A stretch of DNA of 16,108 nucleotides from an uncultured Clostridia bacterium (GCA_947171615.1 CAMVYG010000028.1:1-16108), one strand, 5' to 3'; positions 6,389-13,749 are shown, numbered from the stretch's first letter. Notes: generated by a model not told the origin, from the letters alone. Numbers and translations: made by a program.

Positions 6389-6445
6389 TGTAGGGATCGG
6401 CCTCCGGACGGTCCGCTCTCTTTAGAGGAAATTTGCCGCCCTACA
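6389..6445. repeat. Short TGTAGGG...CCCTACA inverted-repeat element
   Basis: TGTAGGG (6389-6395) and CCCTACA (6439-6445) bound a GC-rich 57-bp segment with internal CGG/CCG dyads. Elements with these ends are frequent in intergenic DNA of Oscillospiraceae in my recollection, but no second copy exists in this window to prove it. The remaining part (6446-6510) is AT-rich with nothing recognisable. Confidence 0.45.
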
Positions 6446-6510
6446 AAACGGCATTTCTATCGACCAACAAATCATAGTTTTTCTAACAGATTTTAAGCTT
6501 TTTATTCCAT

Positions 6511-6560
6511 GAAAAGAAGGTATACCCTCCCTTCCGGGTTCGGTATACCCTTTTCTTTTT
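6511..6560. terminator. Bidirectional intrinsic terminator between the MATE and Ca2+-ATPase genes
   Basis: GAAAAG-AA-GGTATACC (6511-6526) pairs with GGTATACC-C-TTTTC (6542-6555), leaving a small bulge. The plus direction runs into TTTTCTTTTT, and the minus direction into a run derived from GAAAAGAA. It lies 57 nt past the ATPase stop and about 360 nt past the MATE stop, so it best serves the ATPase gene and catches read-through from the MATE gene. Confidence 0.8.
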
Positions 6561-6616
6561 GAAAAAATATCTGTTTCAGCATGAGTGTTTGTTTGAAAAA
6601 TCGAAAACCATGTTTT

Positions 6617-9268
6617 CTATTTAGAGCGAGAAACCTTTCCATTTTTCTTTTTTCCTGGCATGTGTTCCAAAATCAGCTTCTCCCCCTCTACGGCGATCAG
6701 CGGGAACAGAGACAGCCCCACTACAATGAGCCACTGCATACCACTCAGCGCGGCGGTCTTGAACATGGCGGACAGCGGGGGAACCAAAATCACGCTGACC
6801 ATCATGGCACAGCAAAGAGCGCAGGCCGCCAGCAGCTTTTTATTGGAGAACAGTCCCAGCTTCAGCACGGAATGCTCCGAGCGCATATTAAAGCTGTGCA
6901 CCAACTGGGAAAGGCTCAGCACCGCGAAGCCCATAGTACGCCCGATCCAGGGCTCCATGGGATCGGTATCGAACCAGACCCGCCCTATGGTATAGGCAAG
7001 CAGGGCCAGCGCTCCCACCAGGCAGCCTTCCGCCGCCACAGAAAAGCCCATTCCGCCGGAAAAGATCCCTTCATTTTTCCGGTGAGGCGGCTCCTCCATG
7101 ACATCCCGTTCAATGGGGTCGGCTCCCAGTGCCAGAGCGGGCAGGGAATCTGTTACCAGATTCACCCAAAGCAGCTGAATAGCCAGCAGCGGAGCGGGAG
7201 CCCGCAAAAGGAAAGCGACGAACACCACTAAAATTTCTCCGATATTGCAGGAAAGCAGGAAATGAATGGTTTTCCGAATGTTTTTATAGATTCCTCTTCC
7301 CTCTCGCACTGCTGAAACAATGGTGGAGAAATTATCGTCTGTCAGCACCATATCGGCGGCGGACTTTGCCACTTCCGTGCCGTTTTTTCCCATGGCGCAG
7401 CCAATATCGGCGCTTTTTAAAGCCGGGGCGTCATTGACGCCGTCTCCGGTCATGGCCACTACCATGCCCCGTCGCTGAAAGGCCTTGACGATCTTTACCT
7501 TGTGCTCCGGAGAGACCCGGGCAAAGATCCGGTACTCAAAGATTTTTCTGCTCAGTTCCCCTTCGCTGAGGCGGTCCAACTCCGAACCGGTGATCACTCC
7601 GCTGGAAGCATCGGCAATTCCGATCCGCTTTCCGATGGCAAGAGCCGTGGCCGCATGATCCCCCGTGATCATCACCGGCAGGATCCCCGCCCGCTTACAT
7701 TCGGAAACCGCGGCCTTTACCCCCTGGCGGGGCGGATCCTCCATGCCGATCAGTCCGCAGAAAATCAAGCCGCTTTCCGTTTCCCTGTCATCACCCGGCA
7801 GGGAAGAAACGTCCTTATAGGCCACCGCCAGCACCCGCAGGGCGCGCTCTGCAAGGCCGCTGTTATCCGACATCAGCTTTGCCTTCAGCGCGCCGCTTAA
7901 TGGGACAACAGTGCTTCCCTTCTGCATCTGAGTACACCGGGCAATCAACACATCAGGCGCGCCCTTGGAGACAACACGGTACCCCTGTGAAGTGCGGTGA
8001 GCGGTGGTCATCATTTTTCTGGCCGAAGTAAAGGCGATCTCCCCTGCCCGGGGAAAATTCCGCTCCAGATCTGATTTCGCAGTGTGGCAGGCCCGCAAAA
8101 AAGCGGTTTCTGTTGGGTCGCCGAAAATCTTTCCCTCCTGCTCCTCGGAATTATTGCAGAGCGTGGCAAGCTCTAAAGCAAACTGCGCCGCCGGTGTATC
8201 CAGCCGCTCCTCGCCGTAAGCTCCGGAAAAGGTGGTCACCGTCATTTTATTCTGGGTCAGGGTTCCCGTTTTATCTGAACAAATCACCTGGGTGCTGCCC
8301 AGGGTCTCCACAGCAGGCATATGCCGCACAATAGCCCGTTTCTGGGCCATGCGCTTGATCCCCATGGCGAGGACAATGGTAACCACCGCCGTAAGCCCTT
8401 CCGGAATTGCCGCCACACCCAGGCTGATGGCGATCATGAACATTTCCAGGGGTTCTATTCTCTGGATCAGCCCCAGGGTAAAAATAACAACGCAGATCAC
8501 CACCACGCCGATGCCCAGTACCTTTCCAGTCTGCTTTAGCTTCTGCTGCAAAGGAGTGGCAGGGGCCGTTTCATTTTCCAGCATTTTGGCGATCTGCCCC
8601 ATGCCCGTATCCATACCGGTGGCCGTCACGATCCCCACACCTGCGCCGGAAGCAATGCCTGTGGAGGCAAAGAGCATATTTTTTCTCTCTGCCAGAGTGG
8701 CGTCCTCCGGGCAAATCACGTTAGCGTTCTTTTCCGAGGGAACCGATTCTCCGGTCAAAGCAGATTCCTCCGCTTGAAGCTCCACACTTTTGATTAGCCG
8801 AATATCCGCCGGAACCAGATCACCCGCTTTCAGGATCACCACATCTCCCGGCACCAACTCCCAGCTTTCCACCATATGCTTTCTTCCCTCCCGCAGCACT
8901 CTGGCATGAGGTGAAGAAAGCTTTTTCAGGGCTTCAATGGCCTTATCCGCCCGCAGCTCCTGCACCATGCCAATCACGGCATTACATACTACAATGGCGA
9001 GAATGATCAAGGAGTCGATAAACTCATTATCTCCCCGCATACGGGAAACTAAAAAAGAAACTACTGCCGCAGCAAGCAAAATCAGCACCATAAAATCCTG
9101 AAACTGGTTGAAAAACCGAACGATCAGGCTTTTTCGCTTTGTTTCCCGAATCTCATTTTTTCCGAATTTCAGCAGTCGTTTTTGGGCCTCGTTCCGGCTC
9201 AAGCCCCGTTCGCTGTCTGTTTCCAGCCGCTCGGCTGCTTCCCGCCAGCTTACGCTATGAAGCTCCAT
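6617..9268 (-). CDS. P-type Ca2+-transporting ATPase (P2A, PMCA/SERCA-like)
   Basis: This 883-residue cation pump is probably a Ca2+ exporter of the plasma membrane. In order there is a cation-ATPase N-terminal domain (1-70), M1-M2 (50-105), the actuator domain with LTGES (171-175), M3-M4 with P-E-G-L (289-292), the phosphorylated aspartate D332 in DKTGT, the nucleotide domain with KGAPD (about 435-439), the hinge TGDGVND (607-613), and M5-M10. Membrane residues matching SERCA Ca2+ ligands are present: E290 in M4, N675 and E678 in M5 (NIGE), and N703, T706 and D707 in M6 (NLVTD). Loss of the K+/H+ ATPase-type residues there favours Ca2+. GGGGAGGAT lies upstream of the ATG at 9268. The length is normal and the frame intact. 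It is monocistronic, ending at a bidirectional terminator; no convincing promoter was found upstream. Mn2+ transport cannot be excluded. Confidence 0.93.
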   Translation of the reverse strand: MELHSVSWREAAERLETDSERGLSRNEAQKRLLKFGKNEIRETKRKSLIVRFFNQFQDFMVLILLAAAVVSFLVSRMRGDNEFIDSLIILAIVVCNAVIGMVQELRADKAIEALKKLSSPHARVLREGRKHMVESWELVPGDVVILKAGDLVPADIRLIKSVELQAEESALTGESVPSEKNANVICPEDATLAERKNMLFASTGIASGAGVGIVTATGMDTGMGQIAKMLENETAPATPLQQKLKQTGKVLGIGVVVICVVIFTLGLIQRIEPLEMFMIAISLGVAAIPEGLTAVVTIVLAMGIKRMAQKRAIVRHMPAVETLGSTQVICSDKTGTLTQNKMTVTTFSGAYGEERLDTPAAQFALELATLCNNSEEQEGKIFGDPTETAFLRACHTAKSDLERNFPRAGEIAFTSARKMMTTAHRTSQGYRVVSKGAPDVLIARCTQMQKGSTVVPLSGALKAKLMSDNSGLAERALRVLAVAYKDVSSLPGDDRETESGLIFCGLIGMEDPPRQGVKAAVSECKRAGILPVMITGDHAATALAIGKRIGIADASSGVITGSELDRLSEGELSRKIFEYRIFARVSPEHKVKIVKAFQRRGMVVAMTGDGVNDAPALKSADIGCAMGKNGTEVAKSAADMVLTDDNFSTIVSAVREGRGIYKNIRKTIHFLLSCNIGEILVVFVAFLLRAPAPLLAIQLLWVNLVTDSLPALALGADPIERDVMEEPPHRKNEGIFSGGMGFSVAAEGCLVGALALLAYTIGRVWFDTDPMEPWIGRTMGFAVLSLSQLVHSFNMRSEHSVLKLGLFSNKKLLAACALCCAMMVSVILVPPLSAMFKTAALSGMQWLIVVGLSLFPLIAVEGEKLILEHMPGKKKNGKVSRSK

Positions 9269-9351
9269 TTTACATATCCTCCCCGATTTTCAAACTCACT
9301 TTGGAATTTATACGCAGGGAAAAGGGATTTTATGTTGGTTTGAAAAAGCGG

Positions 9352-9380
9352 ATGAAAACCGGAGCAAAGTATGCTATACT
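9352..9380 (+). promoter_or_regulatory. Probable promoter of the PAP2 phosphatase gene
   Basis: TATACT (9375-9380, 5 of 6) is preceded by TGC as an extended -10. A weak ATGAAA (9352-9357) sits 17 bp upstream as -35. Around the -10 AGTAT-GCT-ATACT is a small dyad. The region 9269-9459 between the divergent genes holds nothing else recognisable. Confidence 0.5.
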
Positions 9381-9459
9381 AAACAGGATCTGCTGATTGG
9401 TGAAGAGCTTTTGAAAGCCAATGAAAATCAGAAGCGTCTTTTTGAAGGGAGAGAACAGC

Positions 9460-10005
9460 TTGAACGGAATCAATGGATTTGACGGCGCCGTAATGGCCTT
9501 TGTACAGGAGCACTTCCACAATATCGTTACGGACAGTGTGTTCCCAATCATAACTTATTTGGGAGAAGCAGGAGTGATATGGATCGTGATCGGCCTGGTT
9601 CTTCTGCTTCTGAAAAAAACAAGGCGGCAGGGCGTTTTGGTGCTTTGCGCAATGGCGGCGGGCTTTCTGTTGGGAGAGATCCTGCTGAAAAATACAATTT
9701 GCCGGGAAAGGCCCTTTCAAACCTTTCCGGCCTTCACTCCCCTGCTGATCTCACCGCCCTCCGGTTTTTCTTTTCCCTCCGGACACACCTGCTCTTCTCT
9801 GGCTGCGGCCACAGTACTATGCGGCTGTTCCAGAAAACGGGGAATTCCGGCGCTGGTGCTGGCCTGCCTGATTGCTTTTTCCCGTATTTTTCTTTTCGTG
9901 CACTGGCCTACCGATGTGCTGGCAGGAGCGGTTTTAGGTGTGACCTGCGGCCTGTTGACCCTCTTCTTTTCCAAAAAATTGCAAGAAAAAAAGCTCTCAC
10001 AGTAA
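9460..10005 (+). CDS. PAP2 family membrane phosphatase (undecaprenyl-pyrophosphatase or lipid phosphatase-like)
   Basis: This is a 181-residue protein with about five or six membrane segments and all three PAP2 signatures: K77-x6-R84-P85, P106-S-G-H109, and S131-R-x5-H138-x3-D142. H109 and H138 are the expected catalytic histidines, facing the outside of the membrane. Family members dephosphorylate undecaprenyl pyrophosphate, phosphatidate or phosphatidylglycerol phosphate; the sequence does not decide which. The TTG at 9460 was chosen as the start because AAGGGAGAG (9445-9453) is 6 nt before it and relatives begin with a short M-N-x-x-x-x-F-D segment. An in-frame ATG at 9421 would add 13 polar residues and has only a poor ribosome binding site. 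The gene is single and is followed by a strong hairpin terminator. Confidence 0.9.
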   Translation: MNGINGFDGAVMAFVQEHFHNIVTDSVFPIITYLGEAGVIWIVIGLVLLLLKKTRRQGVLVLCAMAAGFLLGEILLKNTICRERPFQTFPAFTPLLISPPSGFSFPSGHTCSSLAAATVLCGCSRKRGIPALVLACLIAFSRIFLFVHWPTDVLAGAVLGVTCGLLTLFFSKKLQEKKLSQ

Positions 10006-10010
10006 AAGGA

Positions 10011-10049
10011 GCCCGGAAAGCTGATAAAAGCTCTCCGGGCCCTTCTTTT
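10011..10049. terminator. Bidirectional intrinsic terminator between PAP2 and MDR dehydrogenase genes
   Basis: GCCCGGAAAGCT (10011-10022) and AGCTCTCCGGGC (10029-10040) form a 12-bp stem with a 6-nt loop. The single imperfect pair is A-C in plus-strand RNA and G-U in minus-strand RNA. Plus-strand transcripts then run into CCTTCTTTT and minus-strand ones into TCCTTTT. It begins 5 nt after the PAP2 stop and lies 11 nt after the dehydrogenase stop, so it serves both convergent genes. Confidence 0.88.
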
Positions 10050-10059
10050 GACAAACAAA

Positions 10060-11073
10060 TCACTCCTGAGAACAGACCACCACTTTAATGGACTGGTCGC
10101 TCATCTGCATGGCGATAGCCTCCGCCATTTGCTCCAGCGGGAAGCGGTGGGTAATGATATCGGAAAAATCCAGCTTCCCGGCATTGAGCAGAGCCACGGC
10201 ACGGCTGTGCGTATCGGGATTGACAAAGGAGCCTTTGATCGTCAGTTCTTTTTTATACACGTCAAAAAGCGGTAAAGCAAACTGAGCGTCTACCTTCGGC
10301 ACGCTGAACAGCACGATATTGGCTCCCTTTTTGGCAAAACTGAATGCACTTTTCACCGCCGGGAGATTGCCTACGCACTCGATGACCACATCGGCTGTTT
10401 CCAGCAGGGGCTCCATGGCTCCTGCCGCAGTGGGGTCTATGGCTTCCTCTGCACCCAGCTTCAGGCCAACTTCCCGCCGCTTTGCGTTGGGTTCGCTCAG
10501 GAAAACTCTGGCCGCGCCCGCCAACCTTGCCAGCTGCACCATGATCAGCCCAATGGCTCCGCCGCCCACAACGCAGACGGTATCGCCTTCTTTGATTTCC
10601 GCCCGGTCAATGCCGTGCAGGCAGCAGGCTACCGGCTCGGCCATCGCGCCAAATTCCAGCGGCAGCTCCGGGGAAAGCTGAAAGGCCTGAGATTCCGGCA
10701 CCACGCTGTATTCCGCAAATCCGCCGTTTCTGGTGACGCCGATCGCCTCCATGCTTTCGCAGAGCTGCTTCTTTCCCACCCGGCAGTATTCGCATTTTCC
10801 ACAGTAAATATTGGGATCGATGGTGACATGATCTCCGGGCCGCAAAGAAGTAACGCCCTCTCCCACCTCCACTACAATGCCGGAATATTCATGGCCCAGC
10901 ACTACAGGGGGAGTCACATCGGCGGAGCCGGACTCACCATGATAGATATGCACATCCGTGCCGCAAACGCCACAGAATGCGTTTTGAACAACGATTTCCC
11001 CTTTTCCTGCCCGTTGAACTTCCTGCTCCCGCACCTCAAAAGTTTTATTTCCCAAGAAAAATGAAGCCCGCAT
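10060..11073 (-). CDS. Zinc-dependent MDR dehydrogenase (polyol/threonine dehydrogenase-like)
   Basis: This 337-residue medium-chain dehydrogenase/reductase should oxidise an alcohol or polyol with NAD(P)+, or run in reverse. The catalytic zinc site is visible as C37 in CGVCGTD, G60-H61-E62 and E146. The structural zinc lobe has four cysteines, C91, C94, C97 and C105. The Rossmann fold carries G170-x-G172-x-x-G175. The closest family members are sorbitol, galactitol-1-phosphate, butanediol and threonine dehydrogenases; the substrate cannot be decided here. AGGGAGGAT lies 8 nt before the ATG at 11073. It has its own consensus promoter (11281-11309) and a highly structured leader, so it is regulated separately from the hydrogenase gene upstream. 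Confidence 0.92.
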   Translation of the reverse strand: MRASFFLGNKTFEVREQEVQRAGKGEIVVQNAFCGVCGTDVHIYHGESGSADVTPPVVLGHEYSGIVVEVGEGVTSLRPGDHVTIDPNIYCGKCEYCRVGKKQLCESMEAIGVTRNGGFAEYSVVPESQAFQLSPELPLEFGAMAEPVACCLHGIDRAEIKEGDTVCVVGGGAIGLIMVQLARLAGAARVFLSEPNAKRREVGLKLGAEEAIDPTAAGAMEPLLETADVVIECVGNLPAVKSAFSFAKKGANIVLFSVPKVDAQFALPLFDVYKKELTIKGSFVNPDTHSRAVALLNAGKLDFSDIITHRFPLEQMAEAIAMQMSDQSIKVVVCSQE

Positions 11074-11104
11074 ATTAATAATCCTCCCTTGCGATTCTTT
11101 ATAA

Positions 11105-11142
11105 ATCTATAATATCTGCTGCTCTTTGCAGATATTATAGAT
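11105..11142 (-). repeat. Perfect 15-bp inverted repeat just upstream of the dehydrogenase ribosome binding site
   Basis: ATCTATAATATCTGC (11105-11119) and its exact reverse complement (11128-11142) enclose an 8-nt loop. The hairpin ends about 15 nt before the ribosome binding site. With no U-run it is more likely a stability, translation or binding element than a terminator. Confidence 0.8.
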
Positions 11143-11178
11143 AACTTTATTGAGAAGCCCGAGTCGCTTTGCGGCTTT

Positions 11179-11209
11179 GTGCTTCTTTCCACAGGAAAAA
11201 GAGAAGCAC
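11179..11209 (-). repeat. Hairpin with GTGCTTCT/AGAAGCAC arms
   Basis: The 8-bp outer arms 11179-11186 and 11202-11209 are followed inward by TTCC/GGAA around ACA, with a 4-nt bulge on one side. It sits between the two perfect hairpins of the leader. Confidence 0.6.
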
Positions 11210-11214
11210 TTCAC

Positions 11215-11237
11215 GAAGAAAACCAAAGGTTTTCTTC
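11215..11237 (-). repeat. Perfect 10-bp inverted repeat with 3-nt loop
   Basis: GAAGAAAACC (11215-11224) and GGTTTTCTTC (11228-11237) are exact complements around AAA. The AAGAAA/TTTCTT stem base recalls the palindrome at 4248-4267 in the transporter leader. Confidence 0.75.
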
Positions 11238-11257
11238 TGGTTAGAGGGTTCTCTTGA

Positions 11258-11280
11258 TAATGACGGCTTTGCTGTCATTA
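11258..11280. promoter_or_regulatory. Operator-like inverted repeat at the dehydrogenase transcription start
   Basis: TAATGACGGC (11258-11267) and GCTGTCATTA (11271-11280) match with one mismatch around TTT. The dyad directly abuts the -10 (11281-11286) and covers the start site, the classic place for a repressor. Confidence 0.5.
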
Positions 11281-11309
11281 TTCATACCATGCAAGAGAGG
11301 ATTTGTCAA
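11281..11309 (-). promoter_or_regulatory. Sigma-A promoter of the MDR dehydrogenase gene
   Basis: A perfect TTGACA -35 (11309-11304), a 17-bp spacer and TATGAA as -10 (11286-11281), preceded by TGG. It lies about 120 nt past the hydrogenase stop. Between 11310 and 11429 only weak dyads and no clear terminator were seen. Confidence 0.85.
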
Positions 11310-11429
11310 TAGTTTTTCCGGTTTTGAAAATCAATTATCACATTACAAAGCGGTAAAAGCCCGGCGCTTCTTTGTTATGGATCGCCCCTCAGGAGGCAAT
11401 GAAGCAAAAAAGCAGCAAGAACTAAAGCA

Positions 11430-12872
11430 TTATTTTGAAGAAATGCCAATGGCCTCGCTGATGGTTCTTTCACCTGCTTCTTTTCCGTATTGATCCACAT
11501 CGGCCTTATTCTTTTCCCCATGGGTCAAGCAGCCCGCGCCGCCGATACAGCCGCCTACACATGCCATGCCCTCAATGAAATTACCGGGTAAAAGATTTTT
11601 GGAGGCCTTCAACAGGGCCGTACGGCAGGCTTCGATCCCATCACAGGGAACGGCTTTCAGATCAAACGCCAGTTCCTGTTCCTTCAAGCCCTGGGCCACA
11701 GCGTCGCTGAGGCCGCCGCTGCGGGCAAAAATTCTGCCGTAATAGGAAGCATGATCCAGCGTGCTTTCCTCCAGAGAAGGAAGATCGATCTCCCGGCTGT
11801 CAAACAGCGCCTGTAGCTCTTCAAAAGTGATGGCGCTGTCGATATAAGGCCGCACCTCTTCCTTTTGAAACTCCATCTTTTTCGCAGTACAGGGCCCGAT
11901 AAACACGACTTTTGCCCCGGGGGCGGTTTCCTTGATCCGTTTGGCGATGGTTGCCGCCGGAGAAAGATTGTGGGAAACATGATCTTTAAGCCCAGGAAAT
12001 TTCTTTTCAACATAGCTTACAAAAGCGGGACAGCAGGAGCTTGTTAAAAATCCCTTCTCCGAAAGCTCCCTGGATTCGGCATAGGCCACCATATCCGCCC
12101 CCAGCGCTGCTTCTACCACATGGGAAAAGCCCAGCTTTTCAATGCCGGCGATCACCTGGCCCAGCTTTGCGTAGGCAAACTGACTGGAAACAGAAGGGGC
12201 GATCACCGCATAGAGCGGATAGTTTTCATTGTTTCCGCTTTTTTTGATCAGATCCACCACGTCCAAAATAAAGGATTTATCCACAATGGCTCCGAAGGGA
12301 CACTGATACACACAGGCGCCGCAGGAAATGCAGGTATCATTATCAATATGTGCCTCGCCGCTTTCGCTCATGCTGATAGCGCCGATCTTACAGGCACGCT
12401 CGCAGGGGCGCTTGTGATCGATGATAGCGCTGTAAGGGCAGACCTTAGCGCATTTTCCGCAGTTTACGCATTTCGATTTATCGATATGCGCTTTCTGGTT
12501 CTCATCAAAAGAAATAGCTCCCTTGGGGCAAACATCCTCACAGCGGTGGGCAAGGCAGCCGCGGCAGGCCTCGCTGACCCCATAGCCGCTGGCGGGGCAT
12601 TCATCGCAGGCGATATCAATAACCTCGATGACATTTGGGTTTTCCTTATCCCCACCCAACGCCATGCGGATACGCTCTCCCACAATGGCGCGCTCCTTAT
12701 AGATACAGCAGCGCATGGTGGGCTTTTCCTGCACGATAAGCTTCGGAATTTCCGAATAGGCGTCCAGCAGCTTATCTTCAAAAGCATAATAGGCAACGGC
12801 GCGAAGCACCTTATATTTTAAATACTGCACCTTGGTATCAAATTTCCTGTCCTGCAAGGGTTTTACAGACAT
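11430..12872 (-). CDS. Monomeric [FeFe]-hydrogenase, group B-type (ferredoxin-linked)
   Basis: This 480-residue iron-only hydrogenase probably makes or consumes H2 with ferredoxin in the cytoplasm. Residues below are numbered from the ATG at 12872. The N-terminal third is rich in cysteines: C89-x2-C92, C103-x2-C106-x4-C111-x3-C115, then two ferredoxin motifs, C135-x2-C138-x2-C141-x3-C145 and C181-x2-C184-x2-C187-x3-C191. The H-cluster domain has all three signatures in group B-like form: TSSCCP (277-282, keeping the proton-relay and ligand cysteines), PCTAKK (327-332) with a following Glu, and MACVGGCIGGAG (436-447). The start at 12872 has AAGGAG about 11 nt upstream. An in-frame ATG at 12893 has no ribosome binding site and would place AAGGAG inside the gene. 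No maturase genes (hydE/F/G) are in the window. It follows adhE and a kinase on the same strand. Confidence 0.92.
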   Translation of the reverse strand: MSVKPLQDRKFDTKVQYLKYKVLRAVAYYAFEDKLLDAYSEIPKLIVQEKPTMRCCIYKERAIVGERIRMALGGDKENPNVIEVIDIACDECPASGYGVSEACRGCLAHRCEDVCPKGAISFDENQKAHIDKSKCVNCGKCAKVCPYSAIIDHKRPCERACKIGAISMSESGEAHIDNDTCISCGACVYQCPFGAIVDKSFILDVVDLIKKSGNNENYPLYAVIAPSVSSQFAYAKLGQVIAGIEKLGFSHVVEAALGADMVAYAESRELSEKGFLTSSCCPAFVSYVEKKFPGLKDHVSHNLSPAATIAKRIKETAPGAKVVFIGPCTAKKMEFQKEEVRPYIDSAITFEELQALFDSREIDLPSLEESTLDHASYYGRIFARSGGLSDAVAQGLKEQELAFDLKAVPCDGIEACRTALLKASKNLLPGNFIEGMACVGGCIGGAGCLTHGEKNKADVDQYGKEAGERTISEAIGISSK

Positions 12873-12926
12873 GGCATTCCACTCCTTTCCCATTTGTCAC
12901 GCGGGCGTATTTCAGCGCTGCAAACA

Positions 12927-12972
12927 GGCCGGGCTCCATCAAGGAGGATCTCCCCTGTGACGAAGCCCGGCC
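12927..12972 (-). repeat. Long hairpin between the kinase and hydrogenase genes
   Basis: GGCCGGGCT (12927-12935) and AGCCCGGCC (12964-12972) are perfect 9-bp arms. Inside them GGAG/CTCC with wobble pairs forms a second stem. No T-run follows on either strand, so it is not a standard terminator. It may stabilise or process the transcript. No promoter was recognised in 12873-12984. Confidence 0.6.
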
Positions 12973-12984
12973 CACAGCACAGCC

Positions 12985-13734
12985 TTATTCGTATTCTACT
13001 ACATTAACCCAGCGCAACAGGAATTCCTGCTCCTCCGGCTTTCCTTTTACAGACTGGGAAGCCGCAACGATGGGAAGCCACTTCTGCACATACTGCTTGG
13101 CGGTATCGCTCTTTTTACAGAACAGATCCATATATTTTTCCGCCGTCTCTGTCTCTCCGCTGAGGCAGAACAGCAGATAGGTACGGGCCGCGTCGGCGCT
13201 GGCGTTACCCTGAGTAGCATGGGCCCAGTCCAGAATGGCATAGCTGCCGTCCACCCGGATCACCACATTGGTGGGATTAAAATCTCCGTGGCAGAGCTTA
13301 TTATGCTTGGGCATACTGCCTAAACGGGCGTCCAGCTCATAGCGGGTGGTGGCGTCCAGCGTGGTTTCAGAGATCTTCCGCTTCATCTTATCCTTCAGCT
13401 TATTGAGCCGGGGCGCGGTTTTCTGGTGCATTTCCAGTTGAATATCCACAAAACGCTCCAGATACTCATCCTTCTTGCCCGGATTTTCCTCCATCAGCTG
13501 CGCAATGGTTTTTCCTTCCACAAAATCTGTCACAATGGCCCACTTGCCATCGATCTTCGCTACCTCTTCCACACCGGGAATGGAGATGCCGGTCTCCTCT
13601 ACTCTGGCGATATTCAGCGCCTCGTTCAAAATATCCGCTTTGGAATACTCCTCGTCGAACACCTTAATGGCATACTGGCCGTCCCGGTAGATGGTCTTGG
13701 AATTTCTAACTGCGATCACATTTTCCAGTTTCAT
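12985..13734 (-). CDS. Aminoglycoside phosphotransferase (APH)-like kinase of unknown substrate
   Basis: This 249-residue protein has the protein-kinase-like fold of the APH/choline kinase superfamily. Visible motifs are the ATP-binding lysine K24 in YAIKVF, a probable partner glutamate E38, the catalytic loop H149-G-D151-x4-N156, and the metal-binding D169 in ILDW. The family phosphorylates small molecules such as aminoglycosides, choline, homoserine or ketoamines, or in rare cases proteins; nothing here identifies the substrate, and resistance should not be assumed. The ATG at 13734 was chosen because GGAGGAG lies 7 nt before it; a TTG at 13749 would make the ribosome binding site coding. 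It starts 15 nt after the adhE stop, so the two are almost certainly co-transcribed, and the hydrogenase gene follows after 112 nt. Confidence 0.88.
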   Translation of the reverse strand: MKLENVIAVRNSKTIYRDGQYAIKVFDEEYSKADILNEALNIARVEETGISIPGVEEVAKIDGKWAIVTDFVEGKTIAQLMEENPGKKDEYLERFVDIQLEMHQKTAPRLNKLKDKMKRKISETTLDATTRYELDARLGSMPKHNKLCHGDFNPTNVVIRVDGSYAILDWAHATQGNASADAARTYLLFCLSGETETAEKYMDLFCKKSDTAKQYVQKWLPIVAASQSVKGKPEEQEFLLRWVNVVEYE

Positions 13735-13749
13735 ACTAAACTCCTCCAA

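Larger units (their letters stand above)
11074..11275 (-). promoter_or_regulatory. Long structured 5' leader of the MDR dehydrogenase gene
   Basis: About 200 nt lie between the predicted transcription start (about 11274) and the ATG at 11073. Three strong hairpins follow one another: 11215-11237, 11179-11209 and 11105-11142. The segment AGAAGCAC (11202-11209) can pair with GTGCTTCT (11179-11186), while another AGAAGC (11153-11158) could also pair with that GCTTCT, so alternative folds exist. No U-run terminator, T-box motif or known riboswitch core was recognised. Confidence 0.5.

Noticed and set aside
11254..11493. Plus-strand 79-codon frame between the dehydrogenase and hydrogenase genes
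   Set aside because: No ribosome binding site, runs into the 3' end of the hydrogenase gene and over the dehydrogenase promoter; no recognisable product.
12985..13734. Antibiotic-resistance reading of the APH-like kinase
   Set aside because: Only the shared kinase-fold motifs are present. The tight linkage to adhE points to a metabolic role, so resistance is not supported.
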